DNA of 64,000 nt, from assembly GCA_020080175.1 (NCBI GenBank), contig JAGHQL010000148.1, positions 1 through 64,000 on the forward strand, in the 5' to 3' direction. Position 1 is the stretch's first letter. Every line of letters starts with the position of its first letter. The notes below the pieces were generated by a model, which searched no databases, was not told the DNA's origin, and was given only the letters and a program-made list of their open reading frames with translations. A program made the translations under genes and the position numbers. This DNA is from Glutinoglossum americanum (taxonomy: Eukaryota > Ascomycota > Geoglossomycetes > Geoglossales > Geoglossaceae). Below are positions 13,192-24,897 of the stretch, piece by piece.

Positions 13192-13609
13192 TGTGAGGTT
13201 GAAGTTGTTGGTTGTTGAAGAATATGGTAGCGAAGAAAATTAGGTGTTGTGGGGTCGAAAGATAAAAATGGGATTTTGGTGCTTGGACCAACTACAACTT
13301 GCCATGCTTTCTCACAGCGTTTGGAATTGCGAAACTTCGGGTTAAAGTCTGATGCAACATCTCATCTTGTCTACGACTATGCCGGAGATAGCAGATCTAG
13401 CGCTACGACAGTAAAAATAGGATGTACTACCCGCAATATCCAAATTTGTGCGGATCTCCCGGATTCTCATCAGCATTGCATTGTGGAGATTCTCTGGCTT
13501 CGCTGACAAAGTTGTGCGCATGAATGTATAATCTATAGCCGCTTTAGGCCGGATCTAAACATCCAACATCTCCCGTTGGACCTCATATCCACACATTTTC
13601 TCACTGAGT
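13192..13609. promoter_or_regulatory. Shared divergent promoter HIS6/FAF1
   Basis: The 418 bp between the two opposing start codons must hold both promoters. I could not pick out a clear TATA box or a Gcn4/CpcA site (TGACTC) in it. Confidence 0.5.
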
Positions 13610-14556
13610 ATGACGGGCAAAAGGAAACGCAAATCGGAAGAAATCCTCCGGGCTCCGCCTAAGGACTTGAGGGGCCCTGACTCCGAACCTGGGGGTGTGC
13701 AAGAGGCTTTCCGTCGCCACTTTGAAGCGCAGTTCAAGCCACTAGATAGTGTGAATTTGAAGACACATGAGGTTTCTACCTCCGCTCTAGAGACGGACTC
13801 AGACTCGGAATGGGATGGATTCTCCGAAGCCGAAGGCAAGATTCTTTATGGGCAAGTTTAATGCTATCTCGTTAACCCCACCCAGGTAATCGCGGAGTGG
13901 AAGTGGTTGAGCACACCCCACCGTCGAAGCCATCACTGCACGAGGTTCCGAAAGGGGAACTAAAATCGTTCATGGTATAAGCTACATCCAATATGCCTGA
14001 ACATGTTTGAATTACTTATACGGTTATTCGGTCTTCTCAGTCCTCTAAGCCGCCCTCAAGTTTGTCGAGAACACCACAAGCATATAGACCGAAGCCGGGT
14101 GACGAATCAGACGACGTGACTGACGCCGCCAGCCTCAGAAATGACCTTGCACTTCAGCGGCTGCTCACTGAGTCCCACCTCTTAGACCCGCAATCCTCAT
14201 ATTCCCCCACGGGGGCTAACCGCCACAAGGCAAACGACCTTCGGCTACAATCGCTCGGTTCAAAATCTTCTATATTGACACAGGACAAAGTGCCTATGTC
14301 ACATAGGAGGGGCATGATGGCTAAAAAATCTGAGAGGGAGGAGAGACGAAGGCAGGAGGCTAAAGAAAACGGAATTATCCTTGAGAAGGTGAAGAAGGTC
14401 AAAAGAGCGAACCTGGACAGAAGGGAGAGAAGTATTGGCGGACCTGGAGTAGGGATGTTCAAGAAAGGCATGTTGAGATTGAACAAAAGAGACGTTGCGG
14501 AGATAGAAGGGCCGAAAGGGTACGGTAGAAAATGCGCAATGGGCCCTCGCCATTAG
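13610..14556 (+). CDS. FAF1: Faf1-type 40S ribosome biogenesis protein
   Basis: Small basic nucleolar protein needed for 18S rRNA maturation and 40S assembly. Exons 13610-13835, 13886-13974 and 14041-14556 give about 276 aa in frame. The N-terminus reads MTGKRKRKSEE, then an FRRHFEAQFKPL helix and an acidic DSDSEWDGFSE block typical of Faf1. The C-terminal third has the family core: a Lys/Arg/Glu helix (KKSEREERRRQEAKENGI), then GGPGVGMFKKGMLRLNKRDV. The first intron appears to use a GC donor: ending the exon at 13835 and starting intron 1 with GCAAGA is the only way I found to join the conserved blocks in frame. Divergent from HIS6. Confidence 0.88.
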
Positions 14557-17498
14557 ATCCTACTGGGAATCAACCCGTAAGGTCGCGGTCGAAGCTTTAG
14601 CACCGTATGCCATGGCTACCAGTTCATTGAATTGACTTCGGTATGAAAAACAACTAAGATATCTGCTAAAAAAAGCCTCACCTTGATGATACGGAACTAG
14701 CTGATCCGTTACGGCGTGATTTTCGATGATTACGAAACTGATTCGAGCCGTGGCCAAGGTTCAACCTGCATGGAGGAAGATGCTCCTCGTGTTTGTCAAA
14801 AGCGAGATTCTCCCGATTGGCATTCCAGATCAATGATAGGTAGGGTTCAACAACGGATCTCTATATGGCACGGATAACCACACTATACCCAAGTATGATC
14901 TTATAATGCTGGGTGTGGGTTAGTCCGGGGAATGGAACACCAAACCTCAGGGTCATCCTCGGCGATCATATATTCCGGAAAATCCTGAGACGTGTACTTT
15001 TCTCCTGCGCCCCCCGCATTCGCCGTTTTTACCCCATATACTTAGGGATCTTGGGGGGGCTGGAGGTCAGTGTGTTCTTAGCGTCTTGCATAGTGAACCT
15101 TGAGTACTGATGAAACATCAGCTATACAGGATCCAAAAATTTAACCTATTTCTTTGTGTGAATTACGATTACTCCAACAACCGCAGGAGTAAAGGTCTAT
15201 TCCAGGTCGTTGGGTTCTGCTTTGGTCATCTAAGTAGGGCAAACGATGAATGTAACGGGAACTATTTTGGGCAGAGTCCCTTGTGCCGATGCTTCCGTAA
15301 GAGGCCTCTTCTTTCAAGATCGATCTTTCCCGCGTCCACGTTGACCACGCATGTTTCTCAGGGCTGGGCTTCCCCCCACTCCAGCGGGAATTGGTAATCG
15401 CCAGGCTACATGCACACGGAAGCGTCCGTATAGGTCTACATAGAATAGTCGCGAGGCCCGTTCCATCGATTGAGGCAATACTTTGCGGCACTCACCCGCT
15501 TGACTTCTCATTCGGCTGACTGTCATGGCAGTGGGGCGCACAGCGATGACGAAAATCTAACACTTGTAACATCAAACTTCTTTAGAAGTGACCAAAAGCA
15601 GAGCGAGAGCCTGCCCACGAGGTTCCCAATGTTACAGTTCGTGCTGTTGTTGTCCGTCTTTCGAGCCTCCACTCCACAGCAGGCAGGCTACCCCATGCAG
15701 GATGCTGGTGAGCGATCGCCAATTAATATATGCGTTCGCCGGCTGCATCGGCAACCCATCCCTACCGCGCCGGTACCCTGCTTCTAGAGTTCTCTATGCC
15801 TACATTGCGATTCTAGGATGATTTTGATAGATATATCACATTTCAAGAGCACGCAACCGCGGGCCGTGGGCCTCTTTGAGAGGAGCACCGGCCGTTATTT
15901 ATTCTTTTTTCTGTAGGAAATGTACGTGCAGGACCGGGTGACGGAGAAAAGAGTGGGCCATCTTTAGAGCCCGAGAGCTCTGTCCGCTGTAGCATTCCGA
16001 AGGCGCTTCCTAAGGGCTCGTGGAGTTACTTTGGTATCATTGCCCGATATTTCCCTGAGCTGGGCATTACGTAGTAGTCTGCGAGTGTGGGGGAAGGGTC
16101 GTGCGCTTTGATGTCTATACGGGCGCTGCACCTCAGACCCTCCGTGCCTTATTGGGGCGCGCTCTCGTTTTTTCCACCATATCCACGTTTCTATCGTGTT
16201 ATTCTCTCTTCACGTGAGGAAAACAAACGGATGAAAGGGTTTGGGGTGGAGCCTCGCGCCGACCTGCAGCGCATACCCGTCTGCTTGTTTGCCCTGTCCC
16301 AGTGGGGGGCACCAGTCGCCGCCCGCAAGAGGCGTTCCGTTTTTGTGGGAGTTCGAAAATACGCGGAATTATCTACTCGTAACCTCCTAAAGTACAGCAT
16401 GCTCGGAAACTGCTCAAAAGGGAATGAAAAGAACAAATTCGCGCCGTAAGATCAACTTGCTTACGCCCGGTGTACCCGTTGTGGCGAGTTAAAGAGTCGT
16501 CAGTTCCGTCAGCGGCGCCGGCTAATACTACCATTATGTTGTGAAACATGCAGGTACGGAGCACTACAGCAACTGGTCGTTGCGCCATGCTCATCGTTAG
16601 CTACGCCCCAGATTCGGGCCTGGAAATTGGGCCGTTGGAATGTAGCCTTCGATGCTATATTGAGCTGGCGCTTACTCATATTATCGTGATCCAATGCTAT
16701 CGGGTGCCGGGCGTGCACCACCCGGACGGAGAGAGCCTATGGAGAATCGGTGATGATTTTAACGTAGCAGCACAAGAGGTGACAACTCGCGAATTTAGTG
16801 GGTGTCGTCGGCGGCAGTTTCTTCTCACGCGCTCGGGAAGATGAAACGTTCACCCACCTGCGGGCGCTGATTGGTGGGGTTACGGGTACGCTTGCTGGTA
16901 AAGGAATCGTGTCACATCCATTCATCCCTCCCATCCACCCTGGGTATCTGACGAATGCGGGTGACCAGCGATACGCTGCGCGAGGAGAGAAAGGGTACAA
17001 GGGAGGAGTACTTAACTTAGAGAGCGTATGGATAAAGAGCGCATGCTGCCGAGTTGTCTTGCTGTGGTGGAGGATTTGGGTGCTCTGGAGTACACATGTA
17101 TTATTTACGTACCGTACCCTGTCTGCGAGCGCTAAGGGTGGCCCGGCCCGCAACCACCGCGGAGGGTGAATCGTTCGGCCGGTGTATGGAGTTTCCCTGC
17201 GCCATCGCCATCAGGTCAACATTGTTCGGAGCTCGAGCTCGAGCTCTAGATCTAGATCTTGTCTCGGTGGCCTCTGGTTGGTGCTCATGGTGAGCCGTCC
17301 GTTCGTCTGTTCCTGTGTGCAAGGCAGCGCCCAACGTGGCTGCATGTCCCGCGCATGCGAATGAAAGTCTCTGGACGTAAGACAGACAGGCGAGTCAAAT
17401 AAAGCAACTTCGGGCTCATGGGCCTCTCTGCGGTATACGGCCGGGTTGTTCTGTCATCTGGCAATTTATGCAAGCCATTCTGAATCACACAGGGCCAG
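14557..17498. other. Long gene-free stretch
   Basis: About 2.9 kb with no exon I can support. Open frames are short and resemble nothing. As at 1-1327, the composition is even and lacks the pyrimidine-rich leaders seen upstream of real genes here. A short block of hexamer palindromes lies at about 17228-17258. It could be an unrecognised non-coding locus or decayed sequence. Confidence 0.45.
17228..17258. repeat. Short runs of palindromic hexamers
   Basis: Tandem GAGCTC/CTCGAG-type units pass directly into tandem TAGATC units, so the 30-bp block is a chain of overlapping palindromes. It looks like simple-sequence expansion. It superficially resembles a polylinker, but no vector sequence surrounds it. 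Confidence 0.5.
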
Positions 17499-17635
17499 TC
17501 GACCCAGTCGACCCAGTCGACCCAGTCGACCCAGTCGACCCAGTCGACCCAGTNNNNNNNNNNTCGACCCAGTCGACCCAGTCGACCCAGTCGACCCAGT
17601 CGACCCAGTCGACCCAGTCGACCCAGTTGGCCCAG
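17499..17635. repeat. 9-bp tandem repeat interrupted by an assembly gap
   Basis: Unit TCGACCCAG, about six perfect copies before and six to seven after a run of 10 N (17554-17563), ending in a diverged TTGGCCCAG copy. Because the flanks of the gap are the same repeat, the true copy number is unknown and the array was probably collapsed in assembly. The unit length is a multiple of three, so every frame is open (Val-Asp-Pro, Ser-Thr-Gln or Arg-Pro-Ser on plus), which creates artefactual ORFs. I see no surrounding gene that would use it. Confidence 0.9.
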
Positions 17636-18818
17636 TTGACCACTCACAGCCGGCTGCCTCGGATTTTTTGTGCGTTGCACCCCAGATCCCAACACAAGCA
17701 AAAAACAAAAAAGCTCATGTCCCACCGTTCCACACTCTGCGCGGCCCTGAAGCGATCGGATTGTCAGTCGCCTCCGTTTCATCTTTCTGATACAGCCCCC
17801 CTAACATCGCCTTCCTCTCAGGGATCATGGATGGAGGTGCAGGTATTTGACAGGAATAGCGCTGTACTAAGTAAGGATATCCTCCAGGACGTCTGGGATT
17901 ACCCTATCCAACCTTCTCGTGCCCCGATCGACTTCAACCGCCGACTGTTGGGCCAGTAATCATCATCGCCGCAATTTGACCTGGTCGCCATCATCCCAAA
18001 CCCCAGCTACCTCCCCTGCTCATACCACCCGGTCCTAAGCGACCACGACGCCTACGGAAATAAAAAAGAACCGGCAAAATTAGGCCAATGCAACGGGTTC
18101 AACCTCTTCCATCATCTTATGGTCACTAGAAGTTGCTTTTTCTGCACCGTCCATTCGCTGTATCCGAGCGCGGGCTGGACTTTCAAGGTTGGGATTCGCA
18201 CGCTTCATCCGGCCCAAGTTTTTGCCAAAAGTACTTACCGATTTCTTCTCACCCCCCCTGGCGAGGGCGCCTGTTTCTTACTCCCTCTACCGCCAGCACT
18301 GCCAACTAATTTCTCAAACGTATCCTTCTTAACCCCCGTACGCCTCCGTCTCCCCAATTTTGAATCCATTTGTTCGCCGCAAGTCCCCCCCTTCAAACCT
18401 CCCATCTAACCTTCATTCATCTCTTCAAAGCCCGCGCTGTTATCACAGCGAAACGGGTCTTATTTCCTTGTTATTTTTTCTTGCGAGTTGGAATTCACGA
18501 GATCACGGGCCGGCCTGCATACTCTCTTCGGAAACCGCTTCAGCTTCAGCATTAAGCATATCGCAGCCGGAGGCAGGCACCTCCAAACCCTTTCGTTACT
18601 TCAGAGTGCCCTCACCATCGCTCAATATACCATCCTCCTACCCTCTAATTACTATTAACGTTCCCGTGGCCAAGCCTCAAACCTCTTACCTCCGCAGCCC
18701 ATCTCGTACGGCATCGCCCATTACGACGGCAATTTCGCATCCGGGTTTCGCCCTTTCATCAACTGCCACCGTCGGCTGAGGAATTGCGACGGTTCGTGTT
18801 CGCGACGACGATCGCGCG
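17636..18818. other. STE12 upstream region and probable long leader
   Basis: 1.2 kb with no supported gene. From about 18230 to 18780 the plus strand is strongly C/T-rich, as in promoters and 5' leaders of fungal regulatory genes. Several short upstream ATGs occur, but none gives a convincing peptide. Confidence 0.5.
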
Positions 18819-21148
18819 ATGGCGCATATGATGTATCCTCAACATCATGCAGCAGCAATGGCTCCGCCACAGAAGCCAGAAACCTTCATGCTTTCGAATG
18901 AAGCTCAACAAAGCCTTCCTCAAGATGCCCAGGTAGCGCTCCAACAAGTTGATAACTGTAAGTTTTTCTGGTCGCCTCTCGTCCCATCGAACGACATCTA
19001 CCCTGTTCTTGTTGCACGCTGCTGATGCGATTATACAGTAAAATATTTTCTCATTTCCGCGCCCGTGGACTGGACTCCTGACCAGTACATTCGGCGGTTC
19101 TTATTACCTACTGGCGAATATGTGTCTTGTGTACTCTGGTATGTTTGACTCGCAAACATTCACGATGTTGCGCAATTCCGACCGGGGCTGATTGTCGTTT
19201 AGGAATAATCTCTTCCACATTTCTGGTACAGATATCGTTCGATGTCTTTCATTTCGCTTTCAGGCGTTCGGGCGGCCGGTCAAGAATTCAAAAAAGTTCG
19301 AAGAAGGGATTTTTTCTGACCTGCGAAATCTAAAGTCCGGTACAGATGCATCGCTAGAAGAGCCAAAGAGTGCATTCCTTGATTTCCTTTACAAGAACAA
19401 TTGCATTCGAACCCAGAAGAAGCAAAAGGTCTTTTACTGGTACAGCGTGCCTCATGACCGACTATTCCTGGACGCGTTGGAGCGCGATCTAAAGAGAGAA
19501 AAGATGGGGCAAGAAGCTACGACCGTGGCGGTCAATGAGCCAGCTTTATCATTCGAGTTTGACTCATCGCAATCGCTATTTGAACAACTCACCAAGGCTC
19601 AACAAGCAAACTCTTCTTCCTTTTCTGCTCATGCCAGCACCTACTCCACCTCGACATCGCCCGTCATGCGAGGACTTGACTCCATGCCGCCCCCGCAGAT
19701 GATTCCAAACACCATGTCTGTGGTTCCTGATGACATCAATCAGATGGCAGTCTATAATCAGATGGCAATGCCAGGGTCAATGGGACCGTCGGCGGTAAAG
19801 CGCGAACAGGAATATGTCGGACAGATTCAATACGACCGCAACGGCATCCCGCTTACCCGAGCACATCAACGACATGCTTCGATGCCAACGTACATGGAAT
19901 ATTCGCCTGCGCCATCGTTTACTTCATCACACTATGGGGAAGAATATAGCAACCGTGGCATATCATACGAGCCAATCACTCCTCCACAGCAATCTGTGCA
20001 CCTTGGCCCAGAGCCTGCCTACATTGCAAACGAGGATACCGGACTCTACACTGCTATCCCCGATGTTCACAGCGTCGGTGGCCTTACTGGCATGATGCAA
20101 TTACCGGCTCCAAACCTCGCCGGGCCCCAGTTTTCGACCGCTCCCCGAACGTACGGAGCAAACGGTGTCTATTCCGTGATTGAAGGCTCGCCAACATACA
20201 AGCAAAGGAGACGTCGCTCTTCGATCCCGCCGGGTATTAGCGCTATTGCTGCAGCCACCTCCGGTGCCCCGCAAGCGCGTACGCATCGTCCAAGTGAATT
20301 ACGGCGATCCATGTCTAGTTCCGTGGCGCCTGTGAATGAGAATGAGGAGGACGCAAACAACTCTTCTCCCCCTAGCCTTACGGCTGCTTATGCTATGCAG
20401 ATGGACCGACATAAGGAACTTATGGAGCATCTCTCTCGGCAGGGTACCCCTCTCTCCAATCTAGAAGGGAGTTCCGATCAAAACTCGCTATCCCTGATCC
20501 AATCCCAGGACGAGCTTAACAATCTCTCGAATGGGGACGGGTCGGTGCCGGAGAGCCCCGAAAAACGTCCCATGCATGGTGTGGTACGGAGAGCAAGGAG
20601 TGCCACTGCATCGGAGATCGGCCCTTACCCGCAAAAATCTCATTCGTGTCCGATTCCCACATGCGGGCGGCTATTTAAGAGATTAGAGCACCTCAAACGG
20701 TAAATCGCCTCTTTCGCTCCCCCTAATCTCCGTAAGCGCTGACAGGCATTTCAGTCATGTGCGCACGCACACGCAAGAGAGACCATACATCTGCCCTCAC
20801 TGCAACAAAGCTTTCTCTCGATCCGACAACTTGGCACAGTAAGATACCATTGAAAGCTAACGCCAAGAAATAAGTTGCTAACATCTGTATTTTAGACATC
20901 GTCGCATTCATGAGAAAGATTGTTCCTCATCGGATCAATACGGCAACTATAGCGAAGAGGACTTTGAGAACGAGGACGACCAGCTTGGATCGCTAGAAGA
21001 GTCTTCTAACCGTTCAGATAATGGTTACATGTCCACAATGTCGAATATATCCTCTATGCCAACCTCCACGATCGGCATGTCCGGAACAGGCATGGCTGCG
21101 CCTAACCAGCTAATCAACGCTCATCAAATGCTACAGCAGGCAATATGA
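18819..21148 (+). CDS. STE12: Ste12 homeodomain/C2H2 transcription factor
   Basis: End-point transcription factor of the Fus3/Kss1-type MAPK pathway, controlling mating, fruiting-body formation and invasive growth. Exons 18819-18957, 19039-19138, 19203-20699, 20755-20838 and 20896-21148 sum to 2073 nt, 690 aa. The Ste12 homeodomain-like DNA-binding region (about residues 45-170) carries [20 protein letters not shown] and [26 protein letters not shown]-type sequence, here split by two introns. A long Ser/Pro/Gln-rich middle follows. Near residue 590 there are two C2H2 fingers: CPIPTC with HVRTH, then CPHC with HRRIH. This pair is absent from yeast Ste12 and present in filamentous fungi. Exon 4 is exactly 84 nt with phase 2 at both ends and covers the junction of the fingers. 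The start follows a long pyrimidine-rich leader. Confidence 0.96.
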
Positions 21149-22118
21149 GTCGAACAATAACCACGAGAACTGCTTGCATCGAATAGTAGCGTCTTCTACT
21201 GTTTTGCCATATCTTCCTATGCCTTAGATCCTTGTTTGATTCTAGGCGCAAATGGCGTGTGTATATCCCCGCAGTTTTCAGAGATTCTTTCCCCTCCAGA
21301 GTGGCGTCGCTTGTTATATTTCAGCCGTGCTCCTACACTTGTCGCCCCTGTCGTGACCTTGACAGTGCCTGTCTCAAAATTTCTTTTTTATACGCCTTGC
21401 TACAAACTCACTTTTTTTTCTGGGCAATGGCATTTTCATTATCCTGTTATAGATCTGGCGGTATTAAAAGCCGGGTTTAGCCAGCACCCCCGCTTTTTGG
21501 TTCCTGCGATTTTCATTTTTTCCATTTCCTTTGGTTTATCTTTTAGGGAGCAGCGTAACATCTTTGCTGATGACGAGACGAGTCTCTTTATCTGCGGAAC
21601 TTGTCCCGCGTAGAAGCTGCTTCGGCGGGTTTTCCGTATAAAAAGCAGCAGCATTTTATCAGTCCTAGGGTATTTGCCGCTGGCTCGGGCGGGTGGCTTG
21701 ATTCGCGGGATGGCTGGACTGACGATGGGGGAATATTATCTTGCTTATCATTGTAACTCCGAGTTGTAAATTCTATATCGCATTTGTCAAACCTGACCAA
21801 TTCCTTTTCTTTTTCTTTTTTCATTGGGCTGCTTTTTGAAAACTTGTGAGGTAGTGTGCGTTTGTGCGATGGCAAGCTTGATGCATGTGTGATTATCATT
21901 TGAATGTAACGAAAAATCTGGACAACCAACGAAACCATCGTCCCTCTCACGTGATATGTAATGATGAGTACTCGACTGTGCCCCCAAGAGCTCCAAACGT
22001 CAAACCACCACGTCTCACCTTTTTTTTTTTCTACACACCTACCTAGCTATCGAAGTTCAACTTTGCAACTTTCCAAGAAAACCCTCTCACCTACAACCCC
22101 CAAACAGCTTCCACAACC
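21149..22118. other. Intergenic between STE12 and the V-ATPase f gene
   Basis: About 970 bp of STE12 3' flank and downstream promoter. T-rich runs (near 21412 and 22019) dominate. The open frames on both strands here show no family resemblance. Confidence 0.5.
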
Positions 22119-22708
22119 ATGAAGCCAGTCGTCTCCGCGCTGAACGCATGGACTTGGTACGGCCGCCACCCTTGACCTCCCGCCCGGGCACACTGGGTGG
22201 GAGAGATCGAACGAGAAGCTAACGCACGCGATGCGGGCCGCAGCGTCATAGTGTCCATATTCGCGATCGTGATCCTGTCGACCATCGGGGCGCTGTTCAA
22301 GGTTCGTGGCCCTCCCGTGTCGTTCTGCCGGATCTGGCTTCTCGAAGCTGGAAGGGTTTCCGGAGACTGGGCTATATATGTATTGGGGTTGGGGGGGGAT
22401 TCCAGGGGACTTGTGGATGGGATGCTAATGGAGGTGCGTGTGGGTATAGAGTAATCACCATACGATGATGGGGTCGACCGAGGACCCGAAGGATGGAAAG
22501 ACCGTGGCTGGGATGGTGTTTTCGGCTGTGGTGGTTTACGCGGTATGTCTCGTGCATGCGTACAAGCTCCATTCATGGTAGGTTTTCTTTTGAGGTCGAT
22601 GGCTAACGATATGTCGTCGTGTGTTTTTAGGTCTTTCTCGTTTTCTGTGGGCTTCAGGCGTGGCTGAATGCGAGGCAGAGCCGGAGGGGGGCTATTACCC
22701 TGAATTGA
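22119..22708 (+). CDS. V-ATPase Vo subunit f / RNase K-like membrane protein
   Basis: An 88-aa two-helix membrane protein, too fragmented by introns to appear as one open frame. Exons 22119-22156, 22244-22301, 22450-22542 and 22631-22708 (267 nt). The protein begins MKPVVSALNAWTC, continues into a helix (SIFAIVILSTIGALFK), a short loop with SNHHTMMGSTEDPKDG, and a second helix (VVVYAVFLVFCGLQAWL), ending in a basic tail. The layout and the loop motif closely follow budding yeast YPR170W-B, identified structurally as the Vo-sector subunit f, and animal RNASEK. It should sit in vacuolar/endosomal membranes beside the proteolipid ring. The first intron shows a textbook GCTAAC branch point 20-odd nt before its AG. 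Identification is from remembered family sequence. Confidence 0.85.
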
Positions 22709-23094
22709 GCCCGATGGAGAGGGGGTGCCGTTCCTTTTTCAACCGGGGTGATTGTATATGTTGGAGAGATCTATTTTTGGGGATGGTGCTCATTCTTCGG
22801 TCGGCGTTGGAGTGGATACTTTAGGCTGCTGATATAGTCGAAGTTGACACTCGGTATTAAAATCATATTTAGGGTTTTTTCCACTATCACTATTACCCTA
22901 GACTACTGAAGGCGGTTGATGGGGCTCGTTCTGAGCTTTATCTATCTATCGGATGGGTTTCCGGGATTGTGATGCCTCAGAGACCCAAACCTATTCCACT
23001 TTTACTGACTCCTTCGCTTTAGATACTCCCCCCCCCCGGATTGACACCCGCTGACACCCAACGCCGAATAACAACAATGCGATCCAAAAACAAC
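22709..23094. other. Convergent 3' spacer
   Basis: 386 bp between the V-ATPase f gene and the ELP3 stop. It contains a C run near 23030 and A/T-rich stretches; nothing coding is seen. Confidence 0.6.
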
Positions 23095-24897
23095 TCAATC
23101 ATCATCTTCATCACCCGTAACAGGCTCAAGAATCTTGCTCATATATGGCCCATCCAAATGATACCCGAGCTTAGCGTAATAACTCCTAACACCCACCCCA
23201 GAAATGACACTGATCTTCTGACTTCCGTGCTCCTCCCTCGCGATCCGTTCTGCCTCCTCCATTAATAGCGTTCCATATCCCTGGTGCTGGAACTTCCTAG
23301 GATCTCGGACGTGGACAGGCACTGCAGATCCGTAGACATGTAGCTCGCGTACCAGACTTGAGGGCTGAGATATCAGTTCGGGCCTAAAGGTGTGAGTGCT
23401 GCTGCATTTACGTAGTCGTAGTAGGGCAATTAGGATATCCTGTTCCGGGTCCTCGTACGCAAGGAATGTCTCCCAGCCGCCGTTGGCTGAATAGTCACGA
23501 CGCACCAGCTCAACCTGATTGGGACGAATCTTATTCTTCACCTCATTGATACCGACTTCACGCGTCCTCACGTCGCGGCATGTCGTACCGAAATCCTTCA
23601 TACGGCTAAGCGCTAGCTCGCGAAGATTTCCATTCTCAACTCCTGATGTCACAAGTGGCATAGGGATGTCGCGCTGGACTCGGTATATACGGGTCCATGG
23701 GGGTACGAGAGCTAAGATGCGAGCGACCAGATCGATGAGAGCATTAGGAGTATAGTTTTTGTACCGTCCGGTGCGCCACAATTCATATAGACCTGTGCCT
23801 CGGATCACTAGAGTCGGGTAGATTTTCAAGCCGTCTGTGCGGAAGGCTGGATTTTCGAAGTACTCACGGAATTGATCAAGGTCTCGCTCCATGCCGACAT
23901 TAGGCAGATCTGGCATCATGTGGCTTACGACTTTGAAGCCAGCATCTTTCGCCAGCCTAAAGGTCTCCGCAACGGCGGCAACGGTGTGTCCTCGGTTGGT
24001 ATCGCGCGCAACATCTTCATACAGAGACTGTACCCCAACCTCCAATCGGGTACAGCCATACCGTAGCATGCTGCTAAGGTGAGTGTCGAGGCAATAGTCT
24101 GGGCGTGTTTCAATTGTGATTCCAACGCACTTGATTGTGCTCATTTCCCCTGCCTCAACAGCCTCATCGACACTCTCTCCCTGGTAGCCACTGAGAGCGT
24201 TGTGGAGCTGCGCAATAAAATTTTCTCGGTAGCTTTCTGGTAGAGACATGAAAGTCCCTCCCATAATAATGTATTCAACCTTGTCAACGCTGTGCCCGAG
24301 TGATTTGATCTGATCGACTCGACCACGAGCTTGCTCGTATGGATCATAGCGGGCACGAATGGCGCGCATGGACGTTGGTTCATAGCCAGTGTATGACTGA
24401 GTAGAATACTCGAAGTCGGAGTCAGGGCCCCCGGGACAATAGACACATATGTTACCGGTGTAAGAGATATGGGGACAACGGTGGGGCTTGCACATCACGG
24501 CTACAACGGCTATGCCAGATGATGTCCCTATTCACCAGACTCAATTAGTATGGGGTGCATATATCTTAAGGAATCCAGGGTCGGACTCACGGATGGGCTT
24601 TGCAATAAGCCTAGGAAGTATATATTTCTTGTAGTGTTCAGGTATGGCAGCAATAATTGCTGTCAGTGGTGGCATACTCGTTAATCTATGCCGTTTAGAT
24701 ATTTGAGTGCGTAGTGTATTTAGATTCGTATCTTTCTTCGGCTTAGAGCTGTCACTCTGTGCCTCGTGGTCCTGTATAAGAGCACTTGCGATGTCTGAAC
24801 AGGCGCGCAAGAAACGCTCATTTTCTGGTGGTAGGTTCAAATTCTTTTTGTGTCTTTCCTTTATCGAGACAGGCGTAGTCATGACTTGAGTAGCCAT
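23095..24897 (-). CDS. ELP3: Elongator complex subunit 3 (tRNA cm5U34 synthase)
   Basis: Catalytic subunit of Elongator, which uses radical SAM chemistry and acetyl-CoA to build the cm5 group on wobble uridine of tRNAs in the cytoplasm. Two exons (24897-24591, 24527-23095; 1740 nt, 579 aa). The N-terminal tRNA-binding region includes [14 protein letters not shown] and ends at [16 protein letters not shown], which spans the intron. The radical-SAM cluster has [14 protein letters not shown] (C-X9-C-X2-C, about residues 119-132) and downstream GGTFMSLPE and ETRPDYC. The C-terminal GNAT lobe has [13 protein letters not shown] (acetyl-CoA loop) and RSYYAKLGY, and the protein ends in an acidic run. 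I chose the ATG at 24897; the frame extends slightly upstream but only with a non-ATG codon. Divergent from LSC1 with 249 bp between starts. Confidence 0.98.

Noticed and set aside
14560-14757. Minus-strand frame reading ATARISFVIIENHAV
   Set aside because: It starts at a TTG, has no matching upstream exon and no recognised family; the apparent donor site after it leads to nothing coding.
17228-17258. Polylinker-like cluster of restriction-type palindromes
   Set aside because: No vector or marker sequence adjoins; simple hexamer repeats explain it.
17446-17959. Open frames coding Val-Asp-Pro, Ser-Thr-Gln or Arg-Pro-Ser repeats
   Set aside because: They exist only because the 9-bp repeat unit is a multiple of three and are open in several frames on both strands; they also cross the N gap.
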